64,000 nt of DNA, from the NCBI RefSeq assembly GCF_000003195.3, contig NC_012875.2, positions 32,964,314 to 33,028,313 of the forward strand, given 5' to 3'. Within the stretch, counting starts at the first letter, position 1; each line of letters opens with the position of its first letter. Under the pieces are notes generated by a model. It was not told the DNA's origin. It did no database searches and worked only from the letters and a program-made list of their open reading frames with translations. Source of the stretch: Sorghum bicolor (Eukaryota; Streptophyta; Magnoliopsida; Poales; Poaceae). This document shows positions 21,760-33,060 of this stretch, one piece after another. The translations under genes and the position numbers were made by a program.

Positions 21760-21776
21760 ATTCTACACCCCTTAAG
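21760..21776 (-). other. L1 polypurine tract
   Basis: On the minus strand CTTAAGGGGTGTAGAAT abuts the TGTAACACC start of the 3' LTR. The upstream GGACGAGATTCATC is typical of Tekay/Del elements, where the pol-to-LTR junction reads very similarly. Confidence 0.8.
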
Positions 21777-24700
21777 ATGAATCTCGTCCTCGAGATTTGG
21801 TTGGTGCTTACTCCAACAACTGCGGGTATGTTTTTCTTAGATCCTCTTCTCTATTACAAACAGTCTCCTCTTCGGTGCAGTGATTCCACTGGACTTTGTA
21901 CATCCTGAAAATCCAACTCCTGGTCACCTTGTTTCCAAAATTCCCACTGGGTACTCTTTGTATGTGAAATCCAATTTATCAGTCAATTCTTCTAACGACA
22001 TCTGCTCTTATGGCACATGCAAACACTTCTTAAGTGGTGGCACATGGAAGACATCATACACTCCTTCTAAACTTTCAGGTAGCTCTACTTGGTAAGCCAC
22101 TTCGTTTCATATTTCTTACATCTTGAGAGGCCCGATATACCTTGGTGCCAACTTTCCTTTCATATTAAACCTCCACACACTTCTCCTAGGTGACACCTCC
22201 AAATACACATAGTTTCACACTTTGGAACTAATTCTTTTCTCAGGCGTCAACATAACTCTTCTATCGAGACTGTGACACCCTTAAGTTGTCTTTGATCACT
22301 CTCACTTGTTATTCAGCATCTCTTAGAACTTCTAGCCCAAACACTTGTGTTCTCCCGTTTGATTCCATATCAACAGGGTTCTACACTTACATCCATACAA
22401 GCTTTCAAAAGGCTCCCACTGAAGGCTCCTCTACTAACTGTTGTTCTAAGAAAACTTCGCATACAGTAAACTCTTTGTACCATACTGCAATACACAAGCT
22501 CACAACATATCTTCTAAGTAATCTTTGCAATTCCTGTGGTTCCCAAAATGAGTATTAGTAGAGCTCATTTGGTAGTTCTAGTGACATCACCCCGTTCAAC
22601 ACTCAACCCTTCAACTTTCAGTGTCATTTGAACTCCTCTAGCACACTCTTTATGCTCTGAGCATTCTCAAAGGCTTTTCTCCTTCAAGTGATAGCATTTT
22701 TCCTAGTCATACCCTTGATTTACTGAACTCCATCGACAATGTGACCGGCTCAAATCCAACTTCCTAAAGATGCCCTTTAGATTCTTTCATTCCACGTAGA
22801 TATCACTTTTACATCCAAGAAGATAGTATCTCCATGATGCACTATGGATACCTCCCCATCATGTGTTGGGCGGTCCAACTTACTTAGTCAACTTATGCAC
22901 AGGCCACTACTTTTCTTGTATAAAGCACATCTAAAGTCTCGCTGGGATAAAAGAACTCTATTTGTTAATCTTTATAACACCTTCCATGAACCACTGATAG
23001 AATCTTATCATTCCAAGTCAATCTCTTATTCACTCTTATGTCAAGATCACATTGGATCTAGCAAACCTATGATAGCCTCTTGTCATATCTATAAAACTCT
23101 AAGTCTCATTCACTTTCCTTTGGTTGTTTCCAACTCTTGCATCTTTAACTTTCTTAAGTCCATCATTAAAGATGACGTCTCCTAGATGAGAACTTCCATT
23201 AACTAGAACATACTGGTCATGCTCTCTTTAGCAATGAAGCCTTTTGAATCTCAGTAGAATCAATAGTAGATGCAGTTTATCCACTTCCTAAGTTGTCAAG
23301 TGACCAATTTTCACTATCTCGAGCCAGAGTAGATGATTATAATCATGGGATATCTCCAGAGACACTTCTTACTTCATGGTAAATTAAAAGGGCATTAATC
23401 TATCATATCAGGGTACTACCCCCCTTAAAATGAGATAGGTAGGGGGATAGTATGGACTAGCTCTTCATATACTGTCTAGATGATTCACATCATATGGTCT
23501 TTTAAAATCACTGTACCAAGTCTCATGATCTAGAGTTGGTTTCATCACTACGTTCCAACTATTGGTACCTCTATTAGAGTTGAATTGCTTTGCTCTCACA
23601 TCCCATGTATAACTTGGTAGACTTTGGTGTCACCTGATTCTCATAAGCACCACTTCCAAGCTATGAGTTCCAGCAATGACGTATACCTCCATCCATATTA
23701 CCACACTTCTTGCATCAAAAACCAAATTTTACCAAACACTTGAGGTCCTTATCGATGATCCAGTGTTAACCAATACTTCTCCCTGTATCTCCTTTGATAA
23801 GACTACCCCCTTAGAAAAGGTAAACTAGGGGCTTAAATGGGTAGTTTCGTCCATCTTTAAAGTGGGTTTCTTATCATCAGATCTTCTAATACCGAAGAGA
23901 AATTCATGTGTACTGATATGTACAAGTAATCTGGAATTCCTCACAACACGAGAAACACCAGCGCAGTAAAATAGACATAACTCCTTTTCTGTTAATCCAA
24001 TGAGGTTTTAGCTTATACCATTAGAAACCTTATCAAATTCCCTACAACTTTCATATAGAAGGCTTCCTTAGTTTCTGTCATTAAACCTAGGTAAAACAGC
24101 CATACATGATATCCATCCCGACAATGTCTCAGCATTCGGTGCAGCAACTTGCAGAAGTCATATCTCGAGTTACTTAGATCATATGGGGACGAGTCTTACA
24201 TGGTTGAAAATCTTATGAAGTCCTCCACAACTTCTGTATATCCCACCTTTTCCAGATTCTGATGTTAAGTTGGCTGAAAATAGGAACTAACTAGAACTGT
24301 CCAGATTTTGAACTGTGCAGCAACAGCAACTTGTAGATGTCATAACTTCAAGTTCTATTAATCCGATAAAGTTGCAGCTTGCATCGTTGGAAAGCTTATC
24401 AAAAGACCTAAAACTTTCTTATAGAACCTTTTCCCAAATTCCAGAGTTACATTTGTCCAAAACAGTAGGCAACTAAACTGGTCCAGATTTTTGACAGCTC
24501 AATGGTGCCTTCTTGTGATTTTCGTAATTCCCAAACCACAACAGCTATGTGGGTGATTCTTGCGGTCAGAGAAGGATCTTGAAGTCTACTATCACCCAGA
24601 ATTTTCACATGATTTTATGGTCCTCCGAGGTTAGGGATTTGAACTGAAGAAGATAAGTTGCTCCCAAAGGACAAGGACAAAGAAACAAGAGAAACTAAAA

Positions 24701-24909
24701 CCCAACTATTTATTCACTAGTCCTTATACCTTAGGTCTGTAAACTAAATGAAATTGTGGAGAAACCCACAAGATCATTGCAGTCATTACAAAAATCCAAC
24801 TCAAACATAAGCACTAAGACAACCCAATCAAACATTAAAGGTTCACAAAGCACACATATATGACTAAACTCAACTTTCGCCACTAACGTTTATTACAAAG
24901 GGGGACTTC
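21777..24909 (-). other. L1 interior, non-coding, with imperfect internal repeats
   Basis: 3.1 kb without pol motifs and with only short frames. Between about 23955 and 24500 there are three diverged units of roughly 180 bases that share the order: CATAACT, a TTAATCCGAT-like string, GTTGGAAAGCTTATC, AAACTTTC, and TGTCCAGATTTT. Elsewhere nothing is recognisable. Confidence 0.6.
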
Positions 24910-25668
24910 CTACTTCTTAAACACGGTGTCGCTGCAGCGGCATCCAGGGTAGCATCTCTTGCGTGGAGTTAAGCGAGGTATGTCCTCCACCTCATTGATC
25001 TTAGGTAATCCACCACGACTTCTCCACTCATCAATCTCATCCAGGGCTTCCTCATAGTGTTGCCTTACTTCTGCCAATTCCCGTTGACTGTCTTCTAGCT
25101 TTTGATGCACGACTTGGATAGTCACAACCATCTCCTTTAGTTGTTCATTCTGCTCCAAGTGGGGGTCAGCCATCACACATTGCAAAGTGCCTGGTGGACG
25201 ACGAGGAAGATATTTTTGTTTGCCATTCTTCCTCTCTTCATAGTGCTTTCCATGATATGCCAGAAGAGCTTGATGGGCAGCATCAGATATGCTAGCATGC
25301 TTACTGAAACGGTCACTGAGAGACGAGTGAATGGATTCCACCACGCGTGACCCAGTAAACTCATTCCACCTTGTGATGTGTGCTTCTGTGCTCCAGTGGC
25401 TCTCATACTTAGGATGAGTCCACTTAGTGCACTTATATTCCACCTTGGCTTGCTGTTCAGGATAGTGGTCTTGTAGTATACGCACAAGCCGAGGGTGAAA
25501 GAAATCTTCCCCACTAAAGGATGTGGTAAAGTACTCCTTTCGCCAACCAATATGTCTTGATGGGACAGGGTGAGCTTCCTCATACTCTGGTTCCGTTAAG
25601 CCATAGATACCCCGAGTTAAGCATGGTCTTCCAGAGTTGTTGCGAGCAATATTTTTGTTACGAACCAT
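24910..25668 (-). CDS. L1 252-residue coiled-coil protein, gag position
   Basis: The ATG lies about 180 bases after the PBS, where gag is expected. The frame is intact to a TAA at 24910-24912. Residues 1-50 are mixed, residues 50-110 contain several Trp and His (TKWTHPKYESHW), residues 155-215 form a clear coiled coil (QKLEDSQRELAEVRQHYEEA), and the C-terminus has a short Cys cluster (CYPGCRC). No CCHC knuckle of standard spacing and no protease are present. I do not recognise the family. It may be a diverged capsid protein or a chaperone-like accessory. That it is intact while all neighbours are broken is notable. Confidence 0.6.
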   Translation of the reverse strand: MVRNKNIARNNSGRPCLTRGIYGLTEPEYEEAHPVPSRHIGWRKEYFTTSFSGEDFFHPRLVRILQDHYPEQQAKVEYKCTKWTHPKYESHWSTEAHITRWNEFTGSRVVESIHSSLSDRFSKHASISDAAHQALLAYHGKHYEERKNGKQKYLPRRPPGTLQCVMADPHLEQNEQLKEMVVTIQVVHQKLEDSQRELAEVRQHYEEALDEIDEWRSRGGLPKINEVEDIPRLTPRKRCYPGCRCSDTVFKK

Positions 25669-25847
25669 CTATGGAATTAGAACGAGAGGAATTTAGATTA
25701 GAAGCAATAATTTTACAACAGAATTAGATGGTAGGAGCATAAGAATTTTAGCAAATAGCAAGGGTGAGATAGTAAGCATGAATGTAGTGAAGCAAAGATG
25801 ACTAAAACGACTATTACTAACTAGGCTTGTGTCCTACAGTCAGCATT

Positions 25848-25859
25848 GCTCCGATACCA
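25848..25859 (-). other. L1 primer binding site (minus strand)
   Basis: TGGTATCGGAGC on the minus strand, three bases from the LTR end at 25863. It is a variant of the initiator tRNA-Met site common in Tekay/Del elements. Confidence 0.9.
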
Positions 25860-25862
25860 CTT

Positions 25863-28800
25863 TGTAGCACCCGGTTTTAAGAACAAAACCAGATACACAC
25901 CATATGTGAGCCCAGGAAGTCAAATCTCACATATAGCCACAAATAGGGGTAATATCAATAGACAATGCTTATATATGACAAACTTAGTATAGAAGATATA
26001 ACCTTAAATAGCAAACAACGGAAAGACACTGCGTTCTTCAGGCGAAAGCTCCAAATCCATAGGGACAACTGACTGGTTGAGCACAAGCCTAAACTCTTTT
26101 CCAAGCTTGCAATCTGGTACCCATCCGGGATTTTTATCCAAATAAAATGTAAAGACAAGCGTAAGTACATCTCGTACTCAGCAAGAATAACATAGGGTTC
26201 ATGAGGCTCAAAGGCTAGACACTGGTGGAACTGCATGTAGCTTTTAGTTGTCATAATTTTAGCATATGAGTAGCATCAAGTTGTCAAGTCCCATAGTAAA
26301 CTCATGATCAAGTAAAGTGAATAAAGAATAGCATAAACAACATATTAACAATAATAACATTAATGAATTGCCATTAGTGTTCATTTATTTTGTATTGGTC
26401 CAAGGCCGCTCATGACCGTGAGCACGGCTGATATATCAGTTTTACACTCTGTAGAGGTTGTACACTTTCATTGTGAGTCATGATTTACCCTTTCGCCCAA
26501 GGTCGCGAGTCTCTTAACCCCCTTCCTAGGGAGGCCGGCAGGGTTCACTATGAAGCCTTTCAAAGGTTCGTCTAACAAGTTAGGGCCGCTAGGTTTCATT
26601 AGTCAGTCCGTGTGACTCACCCGCAGGAATCCACGGTCTGCTATCCCCCACTTGCGCCACAAGGGTAACCACTAACAAGCTAGAAAAGGTCCTCGTACTG
26701 AGCTAAAGCCAGAGCCATGTAGCCCTCACAGTTGTACTGTATGTCCTGGATGGTCAGATACAGATATGTCCTTATGGAGAGAAACTAGAGCACCATAAGA
26801 TAGCCCAATGCTCCAGCCCTCTTTTCCAAAGTTGCTAAAAAAGTCATCTTTTAATGTTTATTGCATAATCCTTTAATCAAATTACAAGATCATGGTTTTA
26901 GTGGAGCACTAGCATAAGCTACCCAATGCAAAACCATGGGTGACAAGGTATAAGATCAATGCTAGGAAATCCTTAGCAAGAAGACACATGCAATATGAAT
27001 TGTGTGATTAAAGTTATTAGGAAACAAGGATGATCCCATGCTATACTTGACTTGAAACTCAGATCATTCTTTTAGTTCCAAACCTTCCACAAACTGCTTC
27101 TTGATCACCACTTAAAAGCTCACCAACTAAACTCAGTCATCACATCAACATCAATCATCCAGAGGCAGTCATACAAAGCAAACAAACCTATAATTAGAAC
27201 AATACACCAATGGTAGAAAATAAAGATGAAAAGTTTATAAAACGAATCTACATCGCTCTACGATCACACAGACGTAAAGATCACGAAAATCGGAGCTATA
27301 ACGAAGAAGTTTTGATTTTCCTAAGATTTCCTTTAATAAAATAATAGATTAAAACTAAGTTCAGATTTAAAAAGTTGAAAGCATGTATAACAGAGCTACT
27401 AACCTATAGATTACGCAAAAACGAATCTAACGAAATTTGAACGGATCAAAACGGAGTTAAAACGAAGAATATATGAATTTTCTAAGATTTTCTTTAGAAA
27501 AACAATTAATTAATTTGGGTCACGGAATTAAAAAGTTTCAAACTGAGAAAACAATGTTACTAACATGTAGACCTTTTGAATACAAAACCAACACAATTTG
27601 AATGGGTCAAATTGGAGTTAAAACGAATATTTTATGAGCAAAAGAAAGTCAGTGGCAATTCTGTAAATACTGAAAACGTATTTTGAATTCAACCGCTCGG
27701 AAATACGTAATCCAATTGAGAAAACGTATTTTGAGAAAGGCGCTTGGTTTGCAGGTTAAGACTTTAAAAGCAGGGGGGTTCTTTTGCAAAAAGTGCAACC
27801 GAAAGGGTATCTTTTGATTTGAGCCGTTGGATTTCAAATGGACGGTTGAGATTAGATCGTGGGGAGGGAGAGGGAGCTGGCCGGCCGGAGCTGAGGCTGA
27901 CCCTAGCGGCGCCATGGCCGGAGTTGGCCGGCGCTTGCGGTTTGAGCGATTTAGGGCACGAGAGACTAAATCGAAAGCACCAGAACGCGGAGGAGCTCGG
28001 TGCGAACTCACCTGAGGCCAAGGTTGGAACCGACGGAGTCCGACTCGGGCTTGCGACGGCAAGGGGCGGACGGTGGCTCTACAAGAAGTTCGGCGGGGGT
28101 TAGGAAAGAACAGAGAGCACGAGAACGGAAACGAGGGGTCTCGGCGACTTCGCAAGAGCAGCGGGAAGATCGGCAAGTCGCTAACGGTGACAAACCTGCG
28201 AAGCAGCGGCGGATTGGCTTCGACCCGGATCTCGTCGGCCGTTTTCGGCGAGCACAAGGCGACGGTCGGCCCTGGGATTTGGTAGGGGACTAGGCGAGGG
28301 TCGGGGTGAGTATTTAAAGGGGCAAACGTGCGGAGCAAGGAGTTCGGGAGGGAGATTACGCGTGGCCGGTGTGATCTCTCGGCGGAGTCCGGCCCCGTCA
28401 CGAGGTAGGAGGAAGATCTGACCGGTGGGCCCCACCTGTCGGTGACTTACGATCACGGGCCCGCTCGTCAATGGAAGAAAAGAGGGGAAGGGATGCTGGC
28501 GTGGGGGGGCAAACTGGGCCGCGGCCTTCTATGCGCGCTGGGCCGAGAAGAAGGAGGGGTTAGCTCTGGGCCTTCGGGCTGATTTCCAGGGAGAGAGAGG
28601 AGAGAAAAATAAATACTTTTCCAATTTTATTTTCAATCCTTTGCTTAATTAGATTTCAAGAAAATTTGAAAACCTTTTGAAATTCAAAACAACCACTCAC
28701 ACAAAATAAAGTGCAGCAGCATGGATGCTCAGACAAGTTGCTAACTCCTATAGTAAATTTTTGTTTAACAAAAATATTATTTTTCCTATATTTCATGGGC

Positions 28801-28863
28801 ACGAAAATACACAATTTAACAATTTATCCTATTTTGGAAAATTGCAAATTTTGGGGTGTTACA
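25863..28863 (-). repeat. L1 5' LTR
   Basis: 3001 bases; the element transcript would start here on the minus strand. TATA is at 28311-28318. The GC-rich module (copy 2) is at about 27660-28600. Confidence 0.95.
28311..28318 (-). promoter_or_regulatory. TATA box, L1 5' LTR (minus strand)
   Basis: TTTAAATA on the minus strand in a GC-rich context, 545 bases from the LTR start; likely transcript start near 28285. Confidence 0.62.
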
Positions 28864-29079
28864 TAGCCTCCCTTGTTTAGCCACCTATAGCTCCACCCAA
28901 AACTGAAAACCAGGACATTCGACTTGTAATCCTTGCGACCTCGGAATCACTTCTGTTGAGCTGCTACACTAGCACAATTCACTGTCCTTGAGAACAGGAA
29001 AGAGCATTGGTAAGTAAGAGGTGAGATTGTTTGATTCCACAAATTTACCCATTCCACTATATCTTGCATAAGTGCTAAC

Positions 29080-32067
29080 ATGCTAGGATCCAATTCGAGC
29101 GTTCGTGGTGGTCGATATGGAGAAAAAGAAACATCAGTTTCGCGAGCTGAGTTACGCCAACTACAAAACTCACTAGTGGAGGCCATGGAGAAGATGTTTG
29201 ATGAAAGTCTTCCTGTGGTGCGCGGTCGGGCTAAACAACATAGCTCAACCAACTCTCGTCGTGGTCTCTTTGGCCACAGTGGACAACATGGAGGAGGTGC
29301 TCATGGGCATAGCATTCGCCCCCGTGTGCTGGTTGATGATGAAGATTACTGTGTGTCCCCCAAAAGAAAAATTCAGCAAGAGTGCCACCAACCAAAATTG
29401 AGTGAGAGAAATCAAAAGGAAAAGATGAAACATTCCACCATACGTGAGAAAGAGTGCCACCAACCAAAATTCAGTGAGAGAGTTCAAAATAAGAAGAAGA
29501 GAGATTCCACAATATTTAAGGAGAGCCACAAAATTCTATGTGAGAGTGATCCACAAAAATTGAGAGAAAATAGAGATGAATCATGTGAGGCATTATTTAC
29601 TTCTAACATCATAATACCTTCTATTCTTGTTCCTTTTGCGATGCAGGTTCATGAAGAAAATGATGTTGTGAATTATGATCAGCCCCCAATCTTCGATGAG
29701 GAAGAACAAGTGATTGTCAATGACAACGATACACATGCATATGTGGCTTCGCAAGACGTTGAAGTAATTGTGCATCAAAACCTATGTGAGAATGAGAGCC
29801 ACATTGCCAAAATGAGAGAGAGTTAAAACAAAAGTGAGTTGAGTGATTCCACCCACTATAAGGTTGAGAGTGTCAACAATGAGAGTGTGAAGGATACACC
29901 ACAGAAAAATAGATATTTAAAATACAGGCCAAGTGAGGATATCTTTGAAACTAACACTCCTGTCTCTACTTCTAGTTTTGTCTTTCCAAATGTGCAGGTT
30001 GGTGATGAGAATAGGGAAGAGAAGGATGCTCAAGACAACACCATACTTGTTGAGAGAAATGAGAAGGTAGCCATTCAACTAAACCCATTGTGTGCTGTCC
30101 AAAACCTGAACCATGACATGGATAATGGTATGATTTCAGAGGTGCAATCGTTGGTACTTGCACCACCAAAAAGTCTAAAAGTTATTAAAAATAAATCAGA
30201 TTTGAGTTTGCAAAATAAAATGGCATGTAATTATGATAATACACATGGTTTAAATGGGATTAACCATACACAAAATATTTGCACTGATTTGATTATTTCA
30301 CATGTTCACCCGTGTGCTGAAATTTTGCAAGTTGATAACCAAAGTTCAATCATACATGATCTTTTCTATGGTTTGATATGGTTCATGTACATGATGATTT
30401 GCTTTCACATGTGTGATACGATCCATTATGTTTCAATACTCGTACATCTTAGAGATGGCTGGACATTTCTCAACCCTATGGTTAATTCATCAAAACCATC
30501 TAAGATCAACAATGAAGGTAAAAATTTAGAGATTCAAACCTTGGTGCATGTAGAATCATTGGATTTAAAATACATGAAAAATAAATCAAATCTGATTGTT
30601 CAACGCATACTGAGTACTTGTGATATCACTGTTTCAGCAATAAAACATAACCAAAACATTTGTGCTGATTTGACTGGAACTCATGTTGATGCAAGTGCTG
30701 AGTTTCTTTTTGATGAGAGTCTTTGTGCTTTGAATGATCCTTGCAACACTTCATATAACAACAAACAACACCTCATCCAGTCGGTTACTTGTGCTGATTT
30801 GTTTACAAGGATATCTCCTCTTGAATGTTTGAGTTATACTATGCTTAACAACCCTATCAATATTGAACAGATACTTGAGAAAATTTCTAACATAACATCT
30901 TTGAGTTCAATGAATACTACTCATAGCTTCCAGTTTACATTTGTCTTGATTGGAGAACATGTTGTAGATACCTTCTAGGTTCATGCAATTTGTGTAACAT
31001 ATAACAAGCTTGCTGATTTGGACTCAAAAATGTTGAGAGATAAACAAAGTGAGAAATCTTTTACGATGCAACAAATGCTTGGTGCTTATGGTTTCGAACA
31101 ATTCATGTTGTCAGCATGTTCGTACCTTCCTCTTAAAGATAGAAATCTTATGCAAAGCAAAGCCTATACACCGAAAAGTTGTTCATCCACACCTTGGAGC
31201 ATTGAGTTTAAAAATTATACTTCTAAACCCTTGAATAAATTTTGCTGCCACAATAATTTTTGGAATAACATTAGTTCTCAACATCCATTTGATGAAAAGT
31301 TTGATCTTCTAAAGATAAAACATGACAACATGAATCAAATGATTGGATTGGAAGAAATTTTTGTGCTACCATCCTCTAAACTGTTTGCAGGTTCACCAAA
31401 GTTGAGAGAATGTTTCTTACATGGAAAAGGAAATAATGCAAAAATAATTCATAATGGAACAAATGAACAGAACAAAAGGAATGATTATTGGAATTATCAA
31501 GTACGTCCACCCTCTATTTTGTCTAAGCTGTTTTCAGGTAAACAAAAGTCGTGGATGACTTTTCTTGAAGGGAGGGAGGATGATGAGACCATACCAGGGC
31601 AATCAACATTCAAGCATACACTCAAGGTGAAAGCTAAACATAATTCCAAATCATTTAGGTTTCCACATTCAAGGCTACTACTTGGTTTATATGATTATAG
31701 ATTCAAACACCATGCTATCATGGAACAAGAAGATTGCGATGTTATCACAACATTACGAACCGATGTCCTAGCACAACTCTTTGGATCAGAAGAGTTAGAG
31801 TCGAGGACGACTCCTTTTCAAGAAGGGGAGGATGATATGACCATTCCAGCAAGCAAGATGTCACAAGCTCCAAGTCAAGCTACAACCACTCAAGTTTTAC
31901 CTACACCGACACCATCCCAAGTCATCGATGGACCGGTTACACGTAGTCGTGCAAAGAAGCTACAACAAGAGGTCCACGCGCTACTTTGTGAGATTCATTT
32001 TAACATTAATGAGAATTATATACTACCTAAGTATTCTACCTTGATTGTACTCAGGTATATAGAATAA
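29080..32067 (+). pseudogene. G1 long protein frame, Gag-like start, no pol domains
   Basis: A single frame of 996 codons interrupted only by TAA (29824-29826) and TAG (30976-30978). The start (GGRYGEKETSVSRAELRQLQ) resembles the N-terminus of gypsy Gag. The end (SRTTPFQEGEDD, then TRSRAKKLQQEVHALL) resembles the C-terminus of gypsy Pol and runs 235 bases into the 3' LTR. Between them is no protease, RT, RNase H or integrase. There is a 72-base repeat (units at 29380 and 29452, CHQPK) and an in-frame duplication of about 65 residues 390 bases apart (30139 and 30529; QNICTDL and QNICADL). Function unknown; possibly a filler that keeps packaging length or a real accessory protein. Confidence 0.6.
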
Positions 32068-33026
32068 GAGAAGGATGAATTGGACCCTGAAGAACGGACC
32101 AGTGCAAGTTCTAGAAGAAGTCAAAAACGGACCAGTGGAAGTCAAAAATGGACCAGTGCAAAGAAATCTTCATAACTTTTTACTCACAAAAGCTATGAAG
32201 GTCCATGAGCACTTGATGGAAAGCTTGACGAGTCCACATTCCAATGCATCTAGTGGCGACCAGTTTGGATACTCCATATTGCCTGCAGACCAGAATTAGT
32301 ACAGACTGCTCAGAAGGTCAACAGTCTGTCCTGACAGAAAGTTAGTACAACTTGCCGTGCAAAACTGTACCAATATCCAACGTTTCGTGGTGTATGGCAT
32401 AATTGCTGGAAAGCTCTTGGAGTCTAGTTTCACACCCAAGAAACGGTTCATCATTTGTCCTTCCCAATAAAAAGTTATGGTCAGTTTAGTGGAAACTGCT
32501 TTGAAGGCCAACAGTCACGCGAAGCCAGTTCGGGAATCCATTCCGAGGGAACCTTTCACATTGCCTTCCCCCAGAAATTCTATTTCGTTCTCATACCTAT
32601 CTAGGAGGGTTGTTCCTAGTATAAATATCCCCTACCTCTAAGCTATCAGTAACCTTTGATCATTTGATAAACTACATGGTATTGCAGCCGCGCTGCTGAG
32701 TGCCTTACTCAACCTTTGTTCTTCCTTGTTCTTCATGGACTTGTGAAGTGAATCCTCTGGGTTCCCCTACTTCGTGCTCTACGGCTTCCGTTCGGCTGCG
32801 CCGTATTGTGTGGATTAGTTCCGGATTGTGGTTCTGCGGTCGTTCGGAGATCGAGTCGAAGTCTTCGTGGTTTCGGTGCCTCTCTCCCCGTCGCTTGGTC
32901 GCATCCATCCTTTGTCAGGTATAAAGCTAGTTACCCGCTGTTCGCAGCAAGTTATCCTTGTTCTTTTGATCTACTGTCGTGAAGATCGGGCCACCCTCGT
33001 ACCGATTCCATATCGGTAATCTATCA
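31833..33026 (+). repeat. G1 3' LTR
   Basis: 1194 bases after the purine tract AAGAAGGGGAGGA (about 31820-31832). It differs from the 5' copy by scattered substitutions. It carries the stop of the G1 frame (32065-32067) and TATA at 32620-32627. Confidence 0.95.
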
Positions 33027-33031
33027 CTATT

Positions 33032-33060
33032 CACCCCCCTCTAGCCATTTGGACCTTTCA
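33032..33060 (+). repeat. Last 29 bases of the copia 3' LTR
   Basis: CACCCCCCTCTAGCC to CTTTCA matches the end of the 5' LTR at 574-602. Together with the duplicated CTATT at 33027-33031 it proves that G1 (17091-33026) split this LTR. The base after 33060 belongs to the Tekay-like LTR that the copia entered. Confidence 0.92.

Larger units (their letters stand above)
18751..28863 (-). mobile_element. Large retrotransposon derivative L1 (LARD-like, Tekay-type LTRs)
   Basis: 10.1 kb with about 3.0-kb LTRs and target duplication TAGCC at 18746-18750 and 28864-28868. In element orientation the LTR starts TGTAACACCC and ends GGGTGCTACA. The PBS is on the minus strand (25848-25859) and the PPT at 21760-21776, so it runs right to left. 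The 4.1-kb interior encodes one 252-residue protein and no pol, which makes it non-autonomous. The terminal sequences fit the Tekay/Del group, by inference. It lies in the G1 leader. Confidence 0.93.
17091..33026 (+). mobile_element. Non-autonomous Ty3/gypsy element G1 with a pol-less long frame
   Basis: Two 1194-base LTRs (TGATATGACC...CTA[C/T]CA) and target duplication CTATT at 17086-17090 and 33027-33031 inside the copia 3' LTR. A PBS related to the initiator-Met type follows the 5' LTR. Without the nested L1 (18751-28863 plus duplication) the element is about 5.8 kb. It encodes one long frame with a gypsy-Gag-like start and a Pol-like end but no protease, RT or integrase. Confidence 0.93.
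1..33060 (+). mobile_element. Ty1/copia LTR retrotransposon, SIRE/Maximus-like, 5' end off window
   Basis: The order is LTR (1-602), initiator-Met type PBS, gag, protease, integrase, RT, RNase H, a long 3' non-coding stretch, polypurine tract and 3' LTR (starting 15283). This is the copia order, with integrase before RT. A large gag with a coiled-coil region and several AAAGGGGGAG tracts after pol point to the SIRE/Maximus lineage, by inference. The element is split twice: A1 (5485-13790) lies in RNase H and G1 (17091-33026) lies in the 3' LTR. The LTR finishes at 33060 with CA. Frameshifts and stops make it non-functional. Confidence 0.9.
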
